64,000 nt of DNA, taken from the NCBI GenBank assembly GCA_027257055.1, contig JAPVLO010001009.1, positions 186,001 through 250,000 of the forward strand. The letters run 5' to 3'. Origin of the DNA: Cephalopachus bancanus. Taxonomy: Eukaryota; Chordata; Mammalia; Primates; Tarsiidae. The position numbers and the translations under genes were made by a program. Under the pieces are notes generated by a model. It did not search any database. It was not told where the DNA came from and saw only the letters and a program-made list of their open reading frames with translations. This document shows positions 11,581-23,012 of the stretch, piece after piece (positions within the stretch are counted from its first letter, which is position 1; every line of letters starts with the position of its first letter).

Positions 11581-12480
11581 AAAATGAGACTAGTATAGAA
11601 TCCATACTGATAATATCAATATCTGAAATATATATAGATTTGGTGCTGTAGTCAATTGCTTCCGCTGGCTCTTGATCATGGTGTTTTCTTTCCTGTGCTT
11701 TTGTGCTTTTGTTTGTTTTTTGGCAAGTTTATATGACTTGGAACCTCTTCAGTAGAAATTCTTTCCATTTGGATTAAAAGTAGATTTCTTGAGAGAAGAT
11801 TTGTATTTGCTTCTTCCAGATGCTCAGTGCACTTAGTGGCCTGGATGACTTTACATGATTCTTGACCTGAGGTTTTTGGAACATTTAGGTGGTTAGGAAT
11901 CGGGGCTGCAAAATCACATGAAGACTGGCTTATGCATGTGAACTCTCAGGGAAGGGCATTTTCCCCTTCTACCCAGCATCAAGCCAGAGCCATGTTGTTT
12001 TTCTGGTGCCCTTTTGTGAGGCAGATGTGTCTAATTCCCCGTTAAGCAGAAGACACATTTCTTTGGGGGCCGCTGTTCCTACAGGCAGCTCCTATTCGAC
12101 TCCTTCTATCTGTGGGACCCTGGGTTTCACTTCCTGATTCATGCCCTTATGAATGCCTATTCTGAAGCTCAAGGCCACTAGGAGTCAGCATTCGTCCTGG
12201 AGGTGAAAACTGTTCCACTTCCTTCTCTGGTTTTCACTTTTCCTTTGTTTTTGGCTTCAGAGATTCCTTACATTCTTGCCAGCTCAATGATATATTGAAA
12301 AATGTTTGATATTTTGTCTAGCATTTGCAATTATTCCCATAGGAGGGTTGTTTAGGGTATCTAACCCACCATACTGTCAAAATAGAAGTCTTCATTTCTT
12401 ATTTATTTTTCTCATTTAAAAAAATGTTTTATTACATAATACAATCCATTTATTTGTCAGCAACTAATGTGTTCAGTGTA

Positions 12481-12628
12481 GGGTTGCCAGATTTAACAAA
12501 TAAAATATAGGACACCTAGTTAAAATTAAATTTCAGATAAATAACAATTGTGTTTAGTACAAGTATGTCCTGTTTAATATTTAGGACATACCAGAAAATT
12601 GTTTATTGTTTATTTGAAATTCAGCCTT
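12481..12628. mobile_element. MER53-like palindromic DNA element, arm (copy 1)
   Basis: GGGTTGCCAGATTTAACAAA, AGGACACCTAGTTAAAATT and a central GGACATACC resemble the palindromic MER53-type repeat. Named from memory, so tentative. Confidence 0.5.
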
Positions 12629-12913
12629 GCTGGGCTCAGTGGCTCAGCCTGTAATCCCTTGCCTTTGGGAGGCTGAGGTGAGTGGATTGCCTGAGCCTGC
12701 GGGTTCGAGACCCGCCTGGGCAGCGAGACCTCATCTCTACTATAAATCAAAAAATCAGCCGGGCATGCTAGCGCATGCCTGTAATTCTGGCTACTTGGAA
12801 GGCTGGGGCAGAAAGATCGCCAGAGCCCAGCAGGTTGAGGCTGCGGTGGCCGGGAGCAGCCCCTGCACTCCAGTCTGGGCGACAGAGTGAGACTCCAACT
12901 CAAAAAAAAAAAA
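12629..12913 (+). mobile_element. Alu, young local subfamily (duplicate 1)
   Basis: Has the T-arm-like B-box stem (12699-12715) and lacks about 6 nt in GGGCAGCGAGACC. No right-hand TSD, because the duplication junction follows its A-tail. Confidence 0.9.
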
Positions 12914-12914
12914 G

Positions 12915-13379
12915 TTTTATTACATATTATAATCCATTTATTTGTCAGCAACTAATGTGTTCAGTGTAGGGTTGCCAGATTTAACAAATAAAATATAGGA
13001 CACCTAGTTAAAATTAAATTTCAGATAAATAACAATTGTGTTTGGTACAAGTAATGTCCTGTTTAATATTTAGGACATACCAGAAAATTGTTTATTGTTT
13101 ATTTGAAATTCAGGCTTGCTAGACTTGGTGGCTCAGCCAGTAATCCTGCGACTTTGGGAGGCTGAGGTGAGTGGATTGCCTGAGCCCGTGGGTTCAAGAC
13201 CCGCCTGGGCAGGCGAGACCTCATCTCTACAATAAATCAAAAAATTAGCCGGGTGTGGTAGTGTGCGCCTGTAATTCCGGCTACTCGGAAGGCTGAAGCG
13301 GAAGGATCACTGGAGCCCAGCAGGTCTGGGCAACAGAGTGAGATTCCAACTCAAAAAAAAAAAAAAAAAAAGAAAGAAA
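12915..13379 (+). repeat. Tandem duplication, copy 2
   Basis: Second copy of the arm-plus-Alu unit, starting TTTTATTACATATTA. Ends in the Alu tail, after which the rest of the palindromic element continues. Confidence 0.9.
13118..13379 (+). mobile_element. Alu, young local subfamily (duplicate 2)
   Basis: Flanked by near-identical TSDs (GAAATTCAGGCTT 13105-13117, GAAATTCAAGCTT 13380-13392). Shares the linker-side deletion of duplicate 1 and has its own extra loss in the right arm (CAGGTCTGGGC). Confidence 0.9.
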
Positions 13380-13440
13380 GAAATTCAAGCTTAACTAGAC
13401 ACCCTGTGTTTTACCTAGCTCTATGTTTAATCTGAGTGAT
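13380..13440. mobile_element. MER53-like element, remaining arm
   Basis: GAAATTCAAGCTTAACTAGAC and CACCCTGTG look like the inverted counterpart of the left arm. Confidence 0.45.
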
Positions 13441-14371
13441 TAAAATTATTTGGACCAACAGATAGTTACTCTTATAGAAGAATTAGACACTATTTGATTA
13501 TTTACATTATCTACATAACATAATAACAAGTGTAAATCTTTATTGTAAATACTTTTTTATCACAAAAGGAATGCATGTGGTAAAAACTTTAAAATGAAGT
13601 ACACACATCTTTTCTTTCAGGTTGCCCATTTTTTTAATGGAAGTACTGCTGAAATCTAATATCCTTAGAAAATCAAACTCAGACCTGGTGAACAATGAGA
13701 TACTAAGTATTATTTCTAGTGGTTGAGTAAAAACATAGCTAAGAGTTGCTAAAACACCTCATGTCCAATGATCTGGATATGGCTTAGAATTTATTTAGAA
13801 TAAATGAAGATTATAAGTGCTAAATTCCAAAATACACCCAATATTATTGTATTGCAAGAGCAGTCACTGCAGCCTCTGCTTTCATATGTATGAGCACAGA
13901 TTGAGTTTCTCAACCAAAGTATCCAACAGAAGTCAACTCTCATACTGTTACTGGTAGCTGATTACAACCTCAAATGGTTTATGCTCTTACTCAAAAATGA
14001 GTAGTCATTGAAGAGGCATTATTCAAAACAGATCAATTGAAAAGATAGTTTTAACCATTCATAGTTATTGACTGGGAATAATATGAAGTCATACAATGTC
14101 AAGATTATAGCAATGTGAACTATGATTGGAGAAAGAAAAAACAAAAATATAGAAATATTTTGAAGGCTCAAAAGGTGAGTTTAGAAATTGCCTCATTATC
14201 TTCACTGATAGTCTGCTTACTTCTGGAGAGATCTCACCAATAAATATTCAGTATTTGTATTCAATACAAGGTATTAAATACAGAATAATTAAGAATAAAT
14301 ATGAATTATGTAGTTCCTGCCTACGGAGTTTACTGCATTGAAAAGGCTTTTGAGACCTTGTTTACATTCTT
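13441..14371. other. Unassigned AT-rich sequence
   Basis: No recognised element or coding frame of note. Confidence 0.35.
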
Positions 14372-14389
14372 TGATCTTGAAGCTTCTTT

Positions 14390-14691
14390 CCTTTTTTTTT
14401 TTTTTTTTTTTAGAGTAAGAGTCTGCCTCTGTCACCCACGCTGGAGTGCATTGGCACGCTCACGGCCACCGCAGGTTCGACCTGCTGGGCTCAGGCGATC
14501 TTTCCACCTCAGTCTTCCAAGTGGCTGGGACTACAGGCATGCACCACCAAGCCTGGCTAACTTTTTGATTTATTGTAGAGATGAGGTCTTACCATGTTGC
14601 CTTGGCTGGTCTCGAACCCAGGGCTCAGACAATCCTCTTGCCTCCGCCTCCCAAAGTCCCGGGATGACAGGCATGAGCCACCATGTTCAAC
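14390..14691 (-). mobile_element. Alu, young local subfamily, antisense
   Basis: Long poly(T) start. TSD TGATCTTGAAGCTTCTT (14372-14388) reappears after 14691 with one change. Confidence 0.92.
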
Positions 14692-15340
14692 TGATCTTGA
14701 AGTTTCTTAATTACAGATCGTGTTTTCTTTTATTCATTACATTTGACTTTCTGACTTTCTGACCTCCACATTTTGGACACATCATAATTCCCTTATTCTC
14801 AGAAAATACCTGTGTCTCTTACCCTTTATGCCTGCACCTGTGTTCACTGGGCATCTATTCACACAGTTTTAGCTGTGATGCTTAAGTGCTATCCCAAACA
14901 GTTATAGAAAATATTTTTTGATCCTTCCTCATTTTAAAAACAAAGGCATGATAACCTTCTGTCACTTCAACAACAAAAATTAAAAAGCAATTAGCTTTGG
15001 GACACTTTAAATTAGCAGTATTAAAGTTAATGTGGAATATAAATCTAATCCTGATTTTTTTGGACATTACTGATTTGGGCACAGAGGGAAGGATAATAAT
15101 CTTCCATTTAGAGTTGCTATGCTTTTAAAATATGTCTAACAGCATGAAATGTGGCTTTAGACTATTTAACTATGAGAGTAACCTGCTGTCAGTATGTTTT
15201 TAAAGCTACATGTTTATTTGTCCTGGAAGGAGCTTGCAATGAAGGCATTCAAGCCCTGTAGATACTTCTAGGTGAAACATAGCAAATCTGGCATTACATG
15301 AAGAAAAAATGTCAATTAGCTTTTTTCTATTCAGAATACT
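14692..15340. other. Unassigned AT-rich sequence
   Basis: Nothing recognised. Confidence 0.35.
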
Positions 15341-15349
15341 CCTTAACAC

Positions 15350-15641
15350 TTTTTTTTTTTTTAATTGAAGTCTCACGCCATCACCCAGGCTGGAGTGCAG
15401 TGGCACACTCACGGCCACCCCAACGCTGACTTGCTGGGCTCAGGCGATCCTTCCCCCTCAGCCTTTCAAGTAGCCAGAACTACGGTGCATGCTACCATAC
15501 CCGGCTAATTTTTTGATTTATTGAAGAGAAGAGATCTCGTCAAGTTGCCCGGGCTGGTCTCGAACCTGCAGGCTCAGGTAATACACTCGCCTCGGCCTCC
15601 CAAAGTGCTGGGATTACAAGCTTGAGCCACCACCCCAGCCT
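15350..15641 (-). mobile_element. Alu, young local subfamily, antisense
   Basis: Both arms. Short TSD-like CTCCTTAAC before and TTCCTTAACTC after. Confidence 0.9.
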
Positions 15642-15824
15642 AGAGAGTTCCTTAACTCTTAAGGACTAGTTGTTTAAAAAGAGAAATAACCCACTGTTTT
15701 AGAAGGGCTCCACTTTTGCTTTGGAATTCTAAGACTATTTCATAGGTTTCCTATACATCTTCCCATAAGAAATTCCTAATAAGAAATTTTAGGAAAGATG
15801 GAGTTTTTTAAAAATTTACTCTCA

Positions 15825-16043
15825 GCCGGGTTCGATGGCTCAGCCTGTAATCCTGCGCTTTGGGAGGCTGAAGTGAGTGGATTGCCTGAGTCTGCGGGTA
15901 GCGTGCGCCTGTAATTCTGGCTACTTGGAAGGCTGAGGCAGAAGGATTGCCAGAGCCCAGCAGGTCGAGGCTGCGGTGGCCAGGAGCGGCCACTGCACTC
16001 CAGTCTGGGCAACAGAATGAGACTCCAACTCAAAAAAAAAAAA
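15825..16043 (+). mobile_element. Alu, young local subfamily, internally deleted
   Basis: The left arm is fused to the right arm with the linker lost (TCTGCGGGTAGCGTGCGCC). TSD AAAATTTACTCTC on both sides. Confidence 0.9.
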
Positions 16044-16066
16044 TTTACTCTCTTTAAAAAGTTATA

Positions 16067-16360
16067 GCTGGGCTCGGTGGCTCAGCCTATAATCCTGTGC
16101 CTTTGGGAGGCTAAGGTGAGTGGATTGCCTGAGCCCGCGGGTTAGAGGCCCGCCTGGGCAAATTGGCGAAACCTCATCTCTACAAGAAATCAAAAAAAAT
16201 TAGCCAGGTGTGGTGGCGCGTACCTGTAGTTCCAACTACTTGGAAGGCTGAGGGAGAAGGATTGCCAGAGCCCAGCAGGTTGAGGCTGCGGTGGCCAGGA
16301 GCGGCCACTGCACTCCAGTCTGGGTGACAGAGTAAGACTCCAACTCAAAAAAAAAAAAAA
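16067..16360 (+). mobile_element. Alu, young local subfamily
   Basis: Full dimer inserted about 25 bp from the previous Alu. TSD AAAAAGTTAT. Confidence 0.92.
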
Positions 16361-16361
16361 G

Positions 16362-17060
16362 TTATGGTAAAGTACCCATAACATAAAATTTACCATCATA
16401 ACCACTTTTAAGTATACAATTCAGTAGGTATATTTATATTGTTGTGTAAGTAATCTCCGGAACTTTCCCTTCTTGCAAAACTCTATACAGCAAGTCCCCT
16501 ATGTACAAATGAGTTCTGTTCCATGAGCATGTTCCTAAGTCCAATTTGTTTGTAAATCCAACAAAGTTAGCCTAGGTACCCAAGTAACACAATCGGCTAT
16601 ATAGTACTTTAATACAATAGGCTTATAATATTTTTCACACAAGTAATACATAAAAAATAAATATATAGTATTGTAAAGTAAGATGCACAAAAGCACAATC
16701 ACTTGTAGAGGATGCGTGCATCTGACAATGTACACCAAGCATGTAAACTAACTTATGTGATTGTACATGTGAATGCACATTTGTATCTTTGAAAGTTTTC
16801 AACTTGAAGGTTTGTATGTAGGGGACTTACTGTACTCACTGAACAGCAATTTTGTTTCCCACTCCTTCCACTCCCACTCCTGGCCATCACCATTCTACTT
16901 TCTATGAGTTTGTCCACTCTAGGGTTTATCCACTTCATATAAGTGAAATAATACAGTCTCTGTCATTCTGTGACTGGCTTATTTCCCTCAGCACAATGTC
17001 CATCAAGGTTTACCCATGCTGTAGCATGTGTCAGAATTTCCTCCCTTTTTAAAAACTTCG
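16362..17060 (-). mobile_element. Old L1M fragment, antisense, split by Tigger-like element
   Basis: Antisense L1 sequence at 16362-16487 and 16835-17060 (for example CCATCACCATTCTACTTTC). Confidence 0.6.
16488..16832. mobile_element. Tigger/pogo-like deletion derivative with TIRs
   Basis: 345 bp between TA dinucleotides (16486-16487, 16833-16834). Terminal inverted repeats: CAGCAAGTCCCCTATGTAC at the left, GTATGTAGGGGACTTACTG at the right. No transposase left; a non-autonomous or deleted copy. Confidence 0.75.
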
Positions 17061-17156
17061 ATCTTTTAATGTGTTATTATAAAAAATTTTCTTATAGCTG
17101 CTTTTATATAAATGAGACAGAAGACAGAAATGCACTGTTTTGAAAGGGAGTTTTCT

Positions 17157-17446
17157 TTTTTTTTTTTTCTGAGTTGGAGTCTCATTCTGTCACCCAGACT
17201 GGAGTGCAGTGGCCACTCCCGGCCACTGCAGCCTCGACCTGCTGGGCTCCAGCGATCCTTCCGCCTCAGCCTTCCAAGTAGCTGGAGCTACAGGTGCACG
17301 CTACCACACCCGGCTCATTTTGATTTATTGTAGAGATGAGGTTTCGCCAAGTTGCCCAGGCGGGTCTTGAACCCGCGGGCTCAGGCAATCCACTCACCTC
17401 AGTCTCCCAAAAGTGCAGGATTACAGGCTGAGCCACCAAGCCTGGC
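17157..17446 (-). mobile_element. Alu, young local subfamily, antisense
   Basis: TSD GGAGTTTTCTT before, GAGAGTTTTCTTG after. Minus-strand right arm retains the strengthened hairpin (GTGGCCACTCCCGGCCACTG). Confidence 0.92.
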
Positions 17447-17474
17447 TGGAAGAGAGTTTTCTTGTCAGCATTTA

Positions 17475-17815
17475 CTCAATTATATACGTGTGTCTCCTTC
17501 ATGATAGGAATGTTCTGAAAAATGGGTTGCTGGGCAGTTTTGTCACTGTGCAAACATCGTGGGGTGCATGTAAACAAGCCTTGATGGCATAGTCTATTCC
17601 GTGCTTAGGCTGTGTGGTATGGCCTCTTGCTCCTAGGCTACAAACCTGTACAGCATGTGGTTGTACTGAAGTGCTAGAGGCAGTTGTAACACAGTGGTGT
17701 TTGTGCAGCCAAACACGTCTAAACACAGGGAAAAACCAGTATTATCATCTTATGAGACAACCTTCATATATGTGGTCCATCATTGACCAAGATGTCACTC
17801 TGAGGCACAAGACTC
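17475..17815 (-). mobile_element. Old Tigger-like DNA transposon remnant
   Basis: Phrases such as GCTCCTAGGCTACAAACCTG and GGTCCATCATTGACCAAGATG resemble an internally deleted Tigger family. Family name not fixed. Confidence 0.5.
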
Positions 17816-17847
17816 TCTATACACACACACTTGCACATGACATTGTA

Positions 17848-18403
17848 TGAGGGGGACCCCAAAAACCCAGAATTATCTTTTGGAGAGCATGCCCCTTGTC
17901 ATTCACTCAATTTTTTCCTCTGAATCAAATGGTCAGCCAAAGTTTTTATCTGGAAGTTTTGAGAAGGCTGCATCATGATTTGCAGAAGAAGCGTCCCGAG
18001 TTGAGTTGTGGTAAGCAGGTGACTGGTTCTTCCACTGTGACAACGCACCTGCCCACAGTGTGCTGAATGTTCAGCAGTTTTTGACCAAACACAGCATGAC
18101 ACCAGCGCCCCACCCTCCCTATTCACTCAATCTCCCCCCAAGCAGTATTTTTGTTTGTTTGTTTCATTGACTGAAAAAAGCCTTCAAAGGGAAAAATATT
18201 GCTGATGTGGGAGAGGTGAAACAAAAAAAAACGGCAGAAGCACTAAAAGGCATCAAATTGATGAGCTCAGAAACTATTTTGGGCAGTGGAAGAAGCATCT
18301 TGATTGATGTATTACATCAGAGGGAGAGTATTTTGAAGTTTAAACATGTAAGAATAAATCCACAATTTTGCATAAACTCCAGTCTTTTCCGGGTCCCTCC
18401 TCA
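17848..18403 (+). pseudogene. Mariner transposon, internally deleted, dead transposase
   Basis: 556 bp with about 28-bp imperfect terminal repeats (TGAGGGGGACCCC left; GGGTCCCTCCTCA right) and TA before the left end. The plus frame encodes the transposase 3' part: DNAPAH at 18039-18056, which carries the second catalytic Asp. The later family motif YSPDLAPCD reads YSLNLPPSS, so the third catalytic Asp is lost. About half of a 1.3-kb mariner is missing. Cut-and-paste transposase role in the family; inactive here. Confidence 0.82.
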
Positions 18404-18760
18404 TCATTGCCATTGTAAGAAAATGAAGCAAAGAGATGTTCAGAGGCAATTTTTCATAGATTAAATAATGTAAGGACTTACTATTTGGAGAGGAAGGACA
18501 CTAAAAACCTGGAGCATTCCAGCGCAGACAGGTCCCATGACATCCCCAAAGGGCAGTGTGAAGACCGGGGTCCACACATGGCCAATGGAAAGTGGAGGTC
18601 GACGCAGTAGCCCTACCCTTCCCTGGGGACTTCCTTTTCTCTAAAGAGAAGGGTAATCCAAGGTTCCAAGCCAGCTATCAGGGGACACCTTTGTTTTCAG
18701 GATGATGAAAAAACTGAACAGCAATTCATAACTGTATGCACATTAGTCCCATTACCATGT
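18404..18760. other. Unassigned sequence
   Basis: No recognised repeat; no convincing frame. Confidence 0.35.
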
Positions 18761-19020
18761 TTTTTTCTATTTTATTTTATTTTGCTTTACTTTAGAGTCA
18801 TGGGTACAAGTGAGGCTTTACTACATAGGTAGGTTGCACGCAGGTGAAGTTTGGGCTTCTAGTGGTCTCTCTCTCACCCTGATAGGGGACCAGGTTTCCA
18901 GTGTGTTGCCACGAGCCCCTCCCCCCCAGTGGTGTTCAGCATCTGCTGATCACACCCTTGTGCTTGTGTGACCCATGATCAGGGCCCGCTTACAAGTGAG
19001 AACATGCAGCGTTTGGCCAT
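18761..19020 (-). mobile_element. L1 3' end, antisense
   Basis: T-rich start, then ATGGGTACAAGTGAGGC and GTGAGAACATGCAGCGTTTG in antisense, as in an L1 3' UTR. Confidence 0.65.
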
Positions 19021-19234
19021 TACCATGTTCAGGACATGAAAGAGAAAATTCATCAGTTGTTCAGTTTTGAATTATTAGATTGAACTCTATGAGGTTGCCA
19101 ACCTTTTACTATTTTGACCTATAAAAACAGCCCTTTTACATTGTTCAGCCTAATAGGATCTGACCTCTTTTTTCATCTATCAGAGAATTATTGTAAATGC
19201 TTTATTCTTTTATAACAAAAAACAAAACTTAGTA

Positions 19235-19455
19235 GTTACAATGCAGGCAAGAGATTCAATACGACCTGGATTTGAATTCTGGCTTTGTCCCTTTGGGCAT
19301 TGCTTAACATTTCTGGGCCTCCCCACCTGTAAAATGCAGATGAGAATAGTACCTTCCTCACAGGTCGTTGAAATGAGGTAAGACACATGAAGTGTTTAGC
19401 ACAATTCCATGGCATGGAGTAAACTTTCCGTGCATGCTCTTATTATGATCACAAG
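19235..19455 (+). mobile_element. MIR SINE
   Basis: Near-complete MIR: GGATTTGAATTCTGGC, CCCACCTGTAAAATGCAGATG, and the 3' part GAGTAAACTTTCCG. Confidence 0.8.
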
Positions 19456-19479
19456 AAAAATTGGAAAACTTTCTTTCTT

Positions 19480-19685
19480 GTTTTTAAATTAAATTAAATT
19501 TTAAAGCGTGGGTACAAGTTAGAATGGTGCACATACATGGTTCAGGTACAGGTGATGTTTTGGGCCTCCCAATGGACCTCACTTCGCCTGGACTGGGATC
19601 AGGCACCCTTATTGATGTTATATGCCTGCTTCTCCTGGCAGTGTCTTTGCCAATTCCTGAAAAAAGTGGAACATGTTCGCAGATA
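19480..19685 (-). mobile_element. L1 3' UTR fragment, antisense
   Basis: AAATTAAATTTTAAAGCGTGG tail, then antisense 3' UTR. Sits head-on with the next L1 fragment but shows a different sequence type. Confidence 0.6.
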
Positions 19686-19689
19686 ATAG

Positions 19690-20275
19690 CCCGAATACAG
19701 TGATGTAACGTACAATCCAGCAATCCCACTTCTGGGAATATACCCCGAGGAACATAAATCAGAAAGACACCTGTGCACATATGTTTACTGCAGCACTATT
19801 CACCATCGCAAAAACATGGAACCAACACAGACAAATGCTCATGAAAGTGGACTGGATAAAGAGAATGTGGCATACATACACGTTGGAATACTATGCAGTC
19901 ATTAAGATAAACAAAATCACATCCTTTGCAGCAACATGAGCACAGCTGGAGACCATCATTCCAAGTGAACTATCACAGAGACAAAAACAACTCCACGTGT
20001 TCTTACTCATAAGTGGGCCCTAAACACTGGGCACACAAGCACAAAGGCAGGAACGACTGACACTGAACCCCATATGCGGAGGGGGGAGGGAGAGAGGGAT
20101 GGGGGAAAAGGGACACCCAACCACCTGCTGGGTACCAGGTCCACTACCGGGGAAAGAGGGCTTGCTAGAAGCCCAAACCTCACCTGCATGTAATTCACTT
20201 ACGTAGCAAATCCTCACATTGTCCCACAACTCTAAAATGAAATAAAATTTTAGAAAAATAAAGAGACAAACGAAC
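19690..20275 (+). mobile_element. L1 ORF2 end plus 3' UTR
   Basis: CAATCCCACTTCTGGGAATA, CACCATCGCAAAAACATGGA and TGCAGTCATTAAGATAAACA mark the ORF2 C-terminal region. Ends with an A-rich tail. Confidence 0.85.
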
Positions 20276-20648
20276 ACTTTAGAAGAAAGGTGAGGTGACT
20301 TTGAATTTGATGATTGGACTTGATCCTCACCTCCTGGTTGCTTGGGCTGAGAGACCCTGACATCTCCGCCAGCCATGGCAAGGCCAGGACCCCTCCGGCG
20401 GCTTCCCAGGGCATGCCACAGCCCCTACTGCCTACCCCTGCTCTCCTTTCTGGGGCCAGATGAGGGGGCGCCGGGTGGCAGTCAGTGCTGACCTCCTCAC
20501 TTCAGGGAGAGAACTTGTGATGTGGAAGGAATCCAGGGCCCTTGGCTGTAGTCTTTGGGTTTCCTGTCTCTCTGGACACCAACTGGCTACTGCCTGCTCC
20601 TTACACTGTGCACCAGCCAACATGAAATGAAATGCTCGTGTCAGCAGG
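20276..20648. other. GC-rich unassigned sequence with a small ORF
   Basis: An ATG at 20375-20377 in a strong Kozak context (GCCAGCCATGG) opens a 38-codon frame ending at 20491. Its start is arginine-rich, followed by a short hydrophobic stretch (PYCLPLLSFLG). No gene recognised. Confidence 0.25.
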
Positions 20649-20649
20649 T

Positions 20650-20945
20650 CCAGCCGGGAGCTGTGGCTCACATCTGTCATCCCAGCACTGTGAGAGACAG
20701 AGGCAAGAGGACTGCCTGAGCCCAGGGGTTTGAGACCAGCCCGGGCCACTTGGTGAGACCTCGTCTCGACAATAAATCAAAAAATTAGCCAGGCATGATA
20801 GCATGCACCCATAGTGCTAGCTACTTGGAAGGCTGAGGCAGAAGGATCGCCTAAGCCCAGCAGGTTGAGGCTGTACTGGCCATGAACATGCCACTGCACT
20901 TCAGCCTAGGCGAAACAGTGAGACTCTGATTCAAAATAAATAAGC
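20650..20945 (+). mobile_element. Alu, dimeric
   Basis: Full dimer with GACTCTGATTC 3' end and ACAATAAATC linker, an intermediate-age local form. Confidence 0.9.
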
Positions 20946-20989
20946 AAAACAGTCATGTTCCCCTTCCCACCCCTTAAATCTGTGGGAGC

Positions 20990-21284
<295 letters not shown>

Positions 21285-21337
21285 TTACTTCTATAGTTAC
21301 TTATTTTTCAATTGCATTTTTAATTTTTAACATTTTT

Positions 21338-21648
21338 TAGCCAGGCTCGGTGGCTCAGCCTGTAATCCCACGCCTTGGGAGGCTGATGTGAGTGGACTGC
21401 CTGAGCCCACGGGTTCGAGACCCGCCTGGGCAACTTGGCAAGACCTCATCTCTACAATAAATCAAAACTCAGCTGGGCGTGATAGTGCGCGCCTGTAGTT
21501 CCAGCTACTCGGAAGGCTGAGGTGGAAGGATCGCCCGAGCCCAGCAGGTCAAGGCTGCGGTGGCCGGGAGCGGCCACTGCACTCCAGTCTGGGCCACAGA
21601 GTAAGACTCCAACTCAAAAAAATAAAATAAATAAAATAAAATAAAATT
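21338..21648 (+). mobile_element. Alu, young local subfamily
   Basis: Full dimer with an (AATAA)n tail. Forms an inverted pair with the next Alu only about 37 bp away. Confidence 0.92.
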
Positions 21649-21685
21649 TCTTTCCATTTTTAACTCACAGTTTTCCAACGATACT

Positions 21686-21968
21686 TTTTTTTTTTGGAGT
21701 TGTAGTCTCACTCCGTCATCCAGGCTGGAGTGCAGTGTCACGCTCACAGCCACCCCAACGTTGACCTACCTGCTGGGCTCCAGCAATCCTTCTGCTTCAG
21801 CCTTCCAAGTAGCCAGAACTACAGACACGCACTACCACGCCCAGCTAATTTTTTATTTATTGTAGAGACGAGGTCTTGCCAATTCCCCGGGCTGGTCTCG
21901 AACCCTTAGGCTCAGGCAGTCCACTCATCTCAGCCTCCCAAAGTGCCGCGATTACAGGCTGAACCACT
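21686..21968 (-). mobile_element. Alu, young local subfamily, antisense
   Basis: Both arms. Decayed TSD AACGATACTTT / AATGATATTTT. Confidence 0.9.
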
Positions 21969-22639
21969 GAGCAATGATATATTTTTAATATAGAAAGAGA
22001 TTGGTCAAATCTTAATATAATTTTGGGGTCTTTTGTAATAAAATATCCCTAGCATAAAATGTAACATTTTAACGATTTTAAGTGCACTATTTAGTGACCT
22101 TGAGTACAGTCGCACTGTTGTGTGGCCAGTACCACCACCTATCTCCAAAACAGTATCATTGCCTCCTGACTCCAGCCTGGTAACCCGCTTCTACTTTCTG
22201 TCCCTGTAAAGCAGATGTTTGACTACACCAGGCACCTCATACAAGTGAAACCACACAATACTTGGCCTCCGTGATGCTACAGCCTTGACCTCCTCCCCAT
22301 AGTAGCGTGTGTCAGAATTTTATTCATTGTTAAGGCTGACTAATATTCCACTTATGTATATATCACATTTTGCTTATTCATTCACCTTTCAGTGGACATT
22401 AGGGTTGATGATGTATTTTTACTACTATGAATAATGCTGCTGTGAACATCGTATGCTAATATCTCTTTCCATCTCTGCTTTCAACTTTTTTAGTATGTAC
22501 CCGGAAGTGGCATTCCTGGGGCATTAATTCTATGTTTAATCTTTCAAGGAATTACCATTCTTTACAGTGGCTGTGCCATTTTACAGTCCCACCAGCAATG
22601 CTCAGGGGTTTCAATTTCCCCACATTCTCACCCACAAGT

Positions 22640-22735
22640 TTTTTCCTTTTCTTCCTTCTTTCCTTCCTTCTCTTTTTCTTTTTTCTTCTTCTTCTGCCTC
22701 CTCCTCCCCCTCTCCCCTCTCCCCTCCTTCTTCTT
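22640..22735 (+). repeat. Polypyrimidine (CTT/CCT)n tract
   Basis: About 95 bp of almost pure C/T immediately before an antisense Alu, probably an expanded Alu tail. Confidence 0.85.
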
Positions 22736-23012
22736 TTTTGTCAGTGTCTCACTCTGTTGTCCAGGTTGGTGTGCAATGGCAGGATCACTGCTCACTGCAG
22801 CCTTGGGTTCAGGTAATCCTTCTGCTTCAGCCACCCAAGTTGCTGAGACTACAGGTGCGGGCCACCACAGCACGAGTAATTTTTTTTTTTCTTGACAGAG
22901 ACAAGGTCCTGCTGTGTTTCCTAGGCTGGTCTTGAACTCCTGGGCTCAAGCAGCCTTCCTGCCTGAGCCTCCCAAAGCCCTGGGATTATAGGCCTGAGCC
23001 ACAGGGCCCGGC
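22736..23012 (-). mobile_element. Alu, dimeric, antisense
   Basis: GTCTCACTCTGTTGTCC to GAGCCACAGGGCCCGGCC; inserted in L1M. Confidence 0.88.

Larger units (their letters stand above)
10490..12335 (-). mobile_element. Old L1M fragment, antisense, split by Alu
   Basis: Antisense phrases such as GAAAAATAGTTTCACAAGG and TTGGAACTCCTATTACGTG mark an old L1. The copy is interrupted at about 11261-11580 by an Alu and becomes unrecognisable towards the 3' side. Confidence 0.55.
12427..12914 (+). repeat. Tandem duplication, copy 1 (MER53-like arm + Alu)
   Basis: Begins TTTTATTACATAATA and carries a palindromic-MITE arm (from about 12481) and an Alu (12629-12913). Repeated at an offset of 488 bp. Confidence 0.9.

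Noticed and set aside
12427..13402. Direct repeats resembling an array
   Set aside because: Only two units with an embedded Alu; a segmental tandem duplication, not CRISPR.
14301..14762. 153-codon frame
   Set aside because: Antisense Alu translation with the usual [14 protein letters not shown] peptide.
19480..20275. Single twin-primed (5'-inverted) L1
   Set aside because: The antisense part is 3' UTR of a different type, not upstream ORF2 of the same element.
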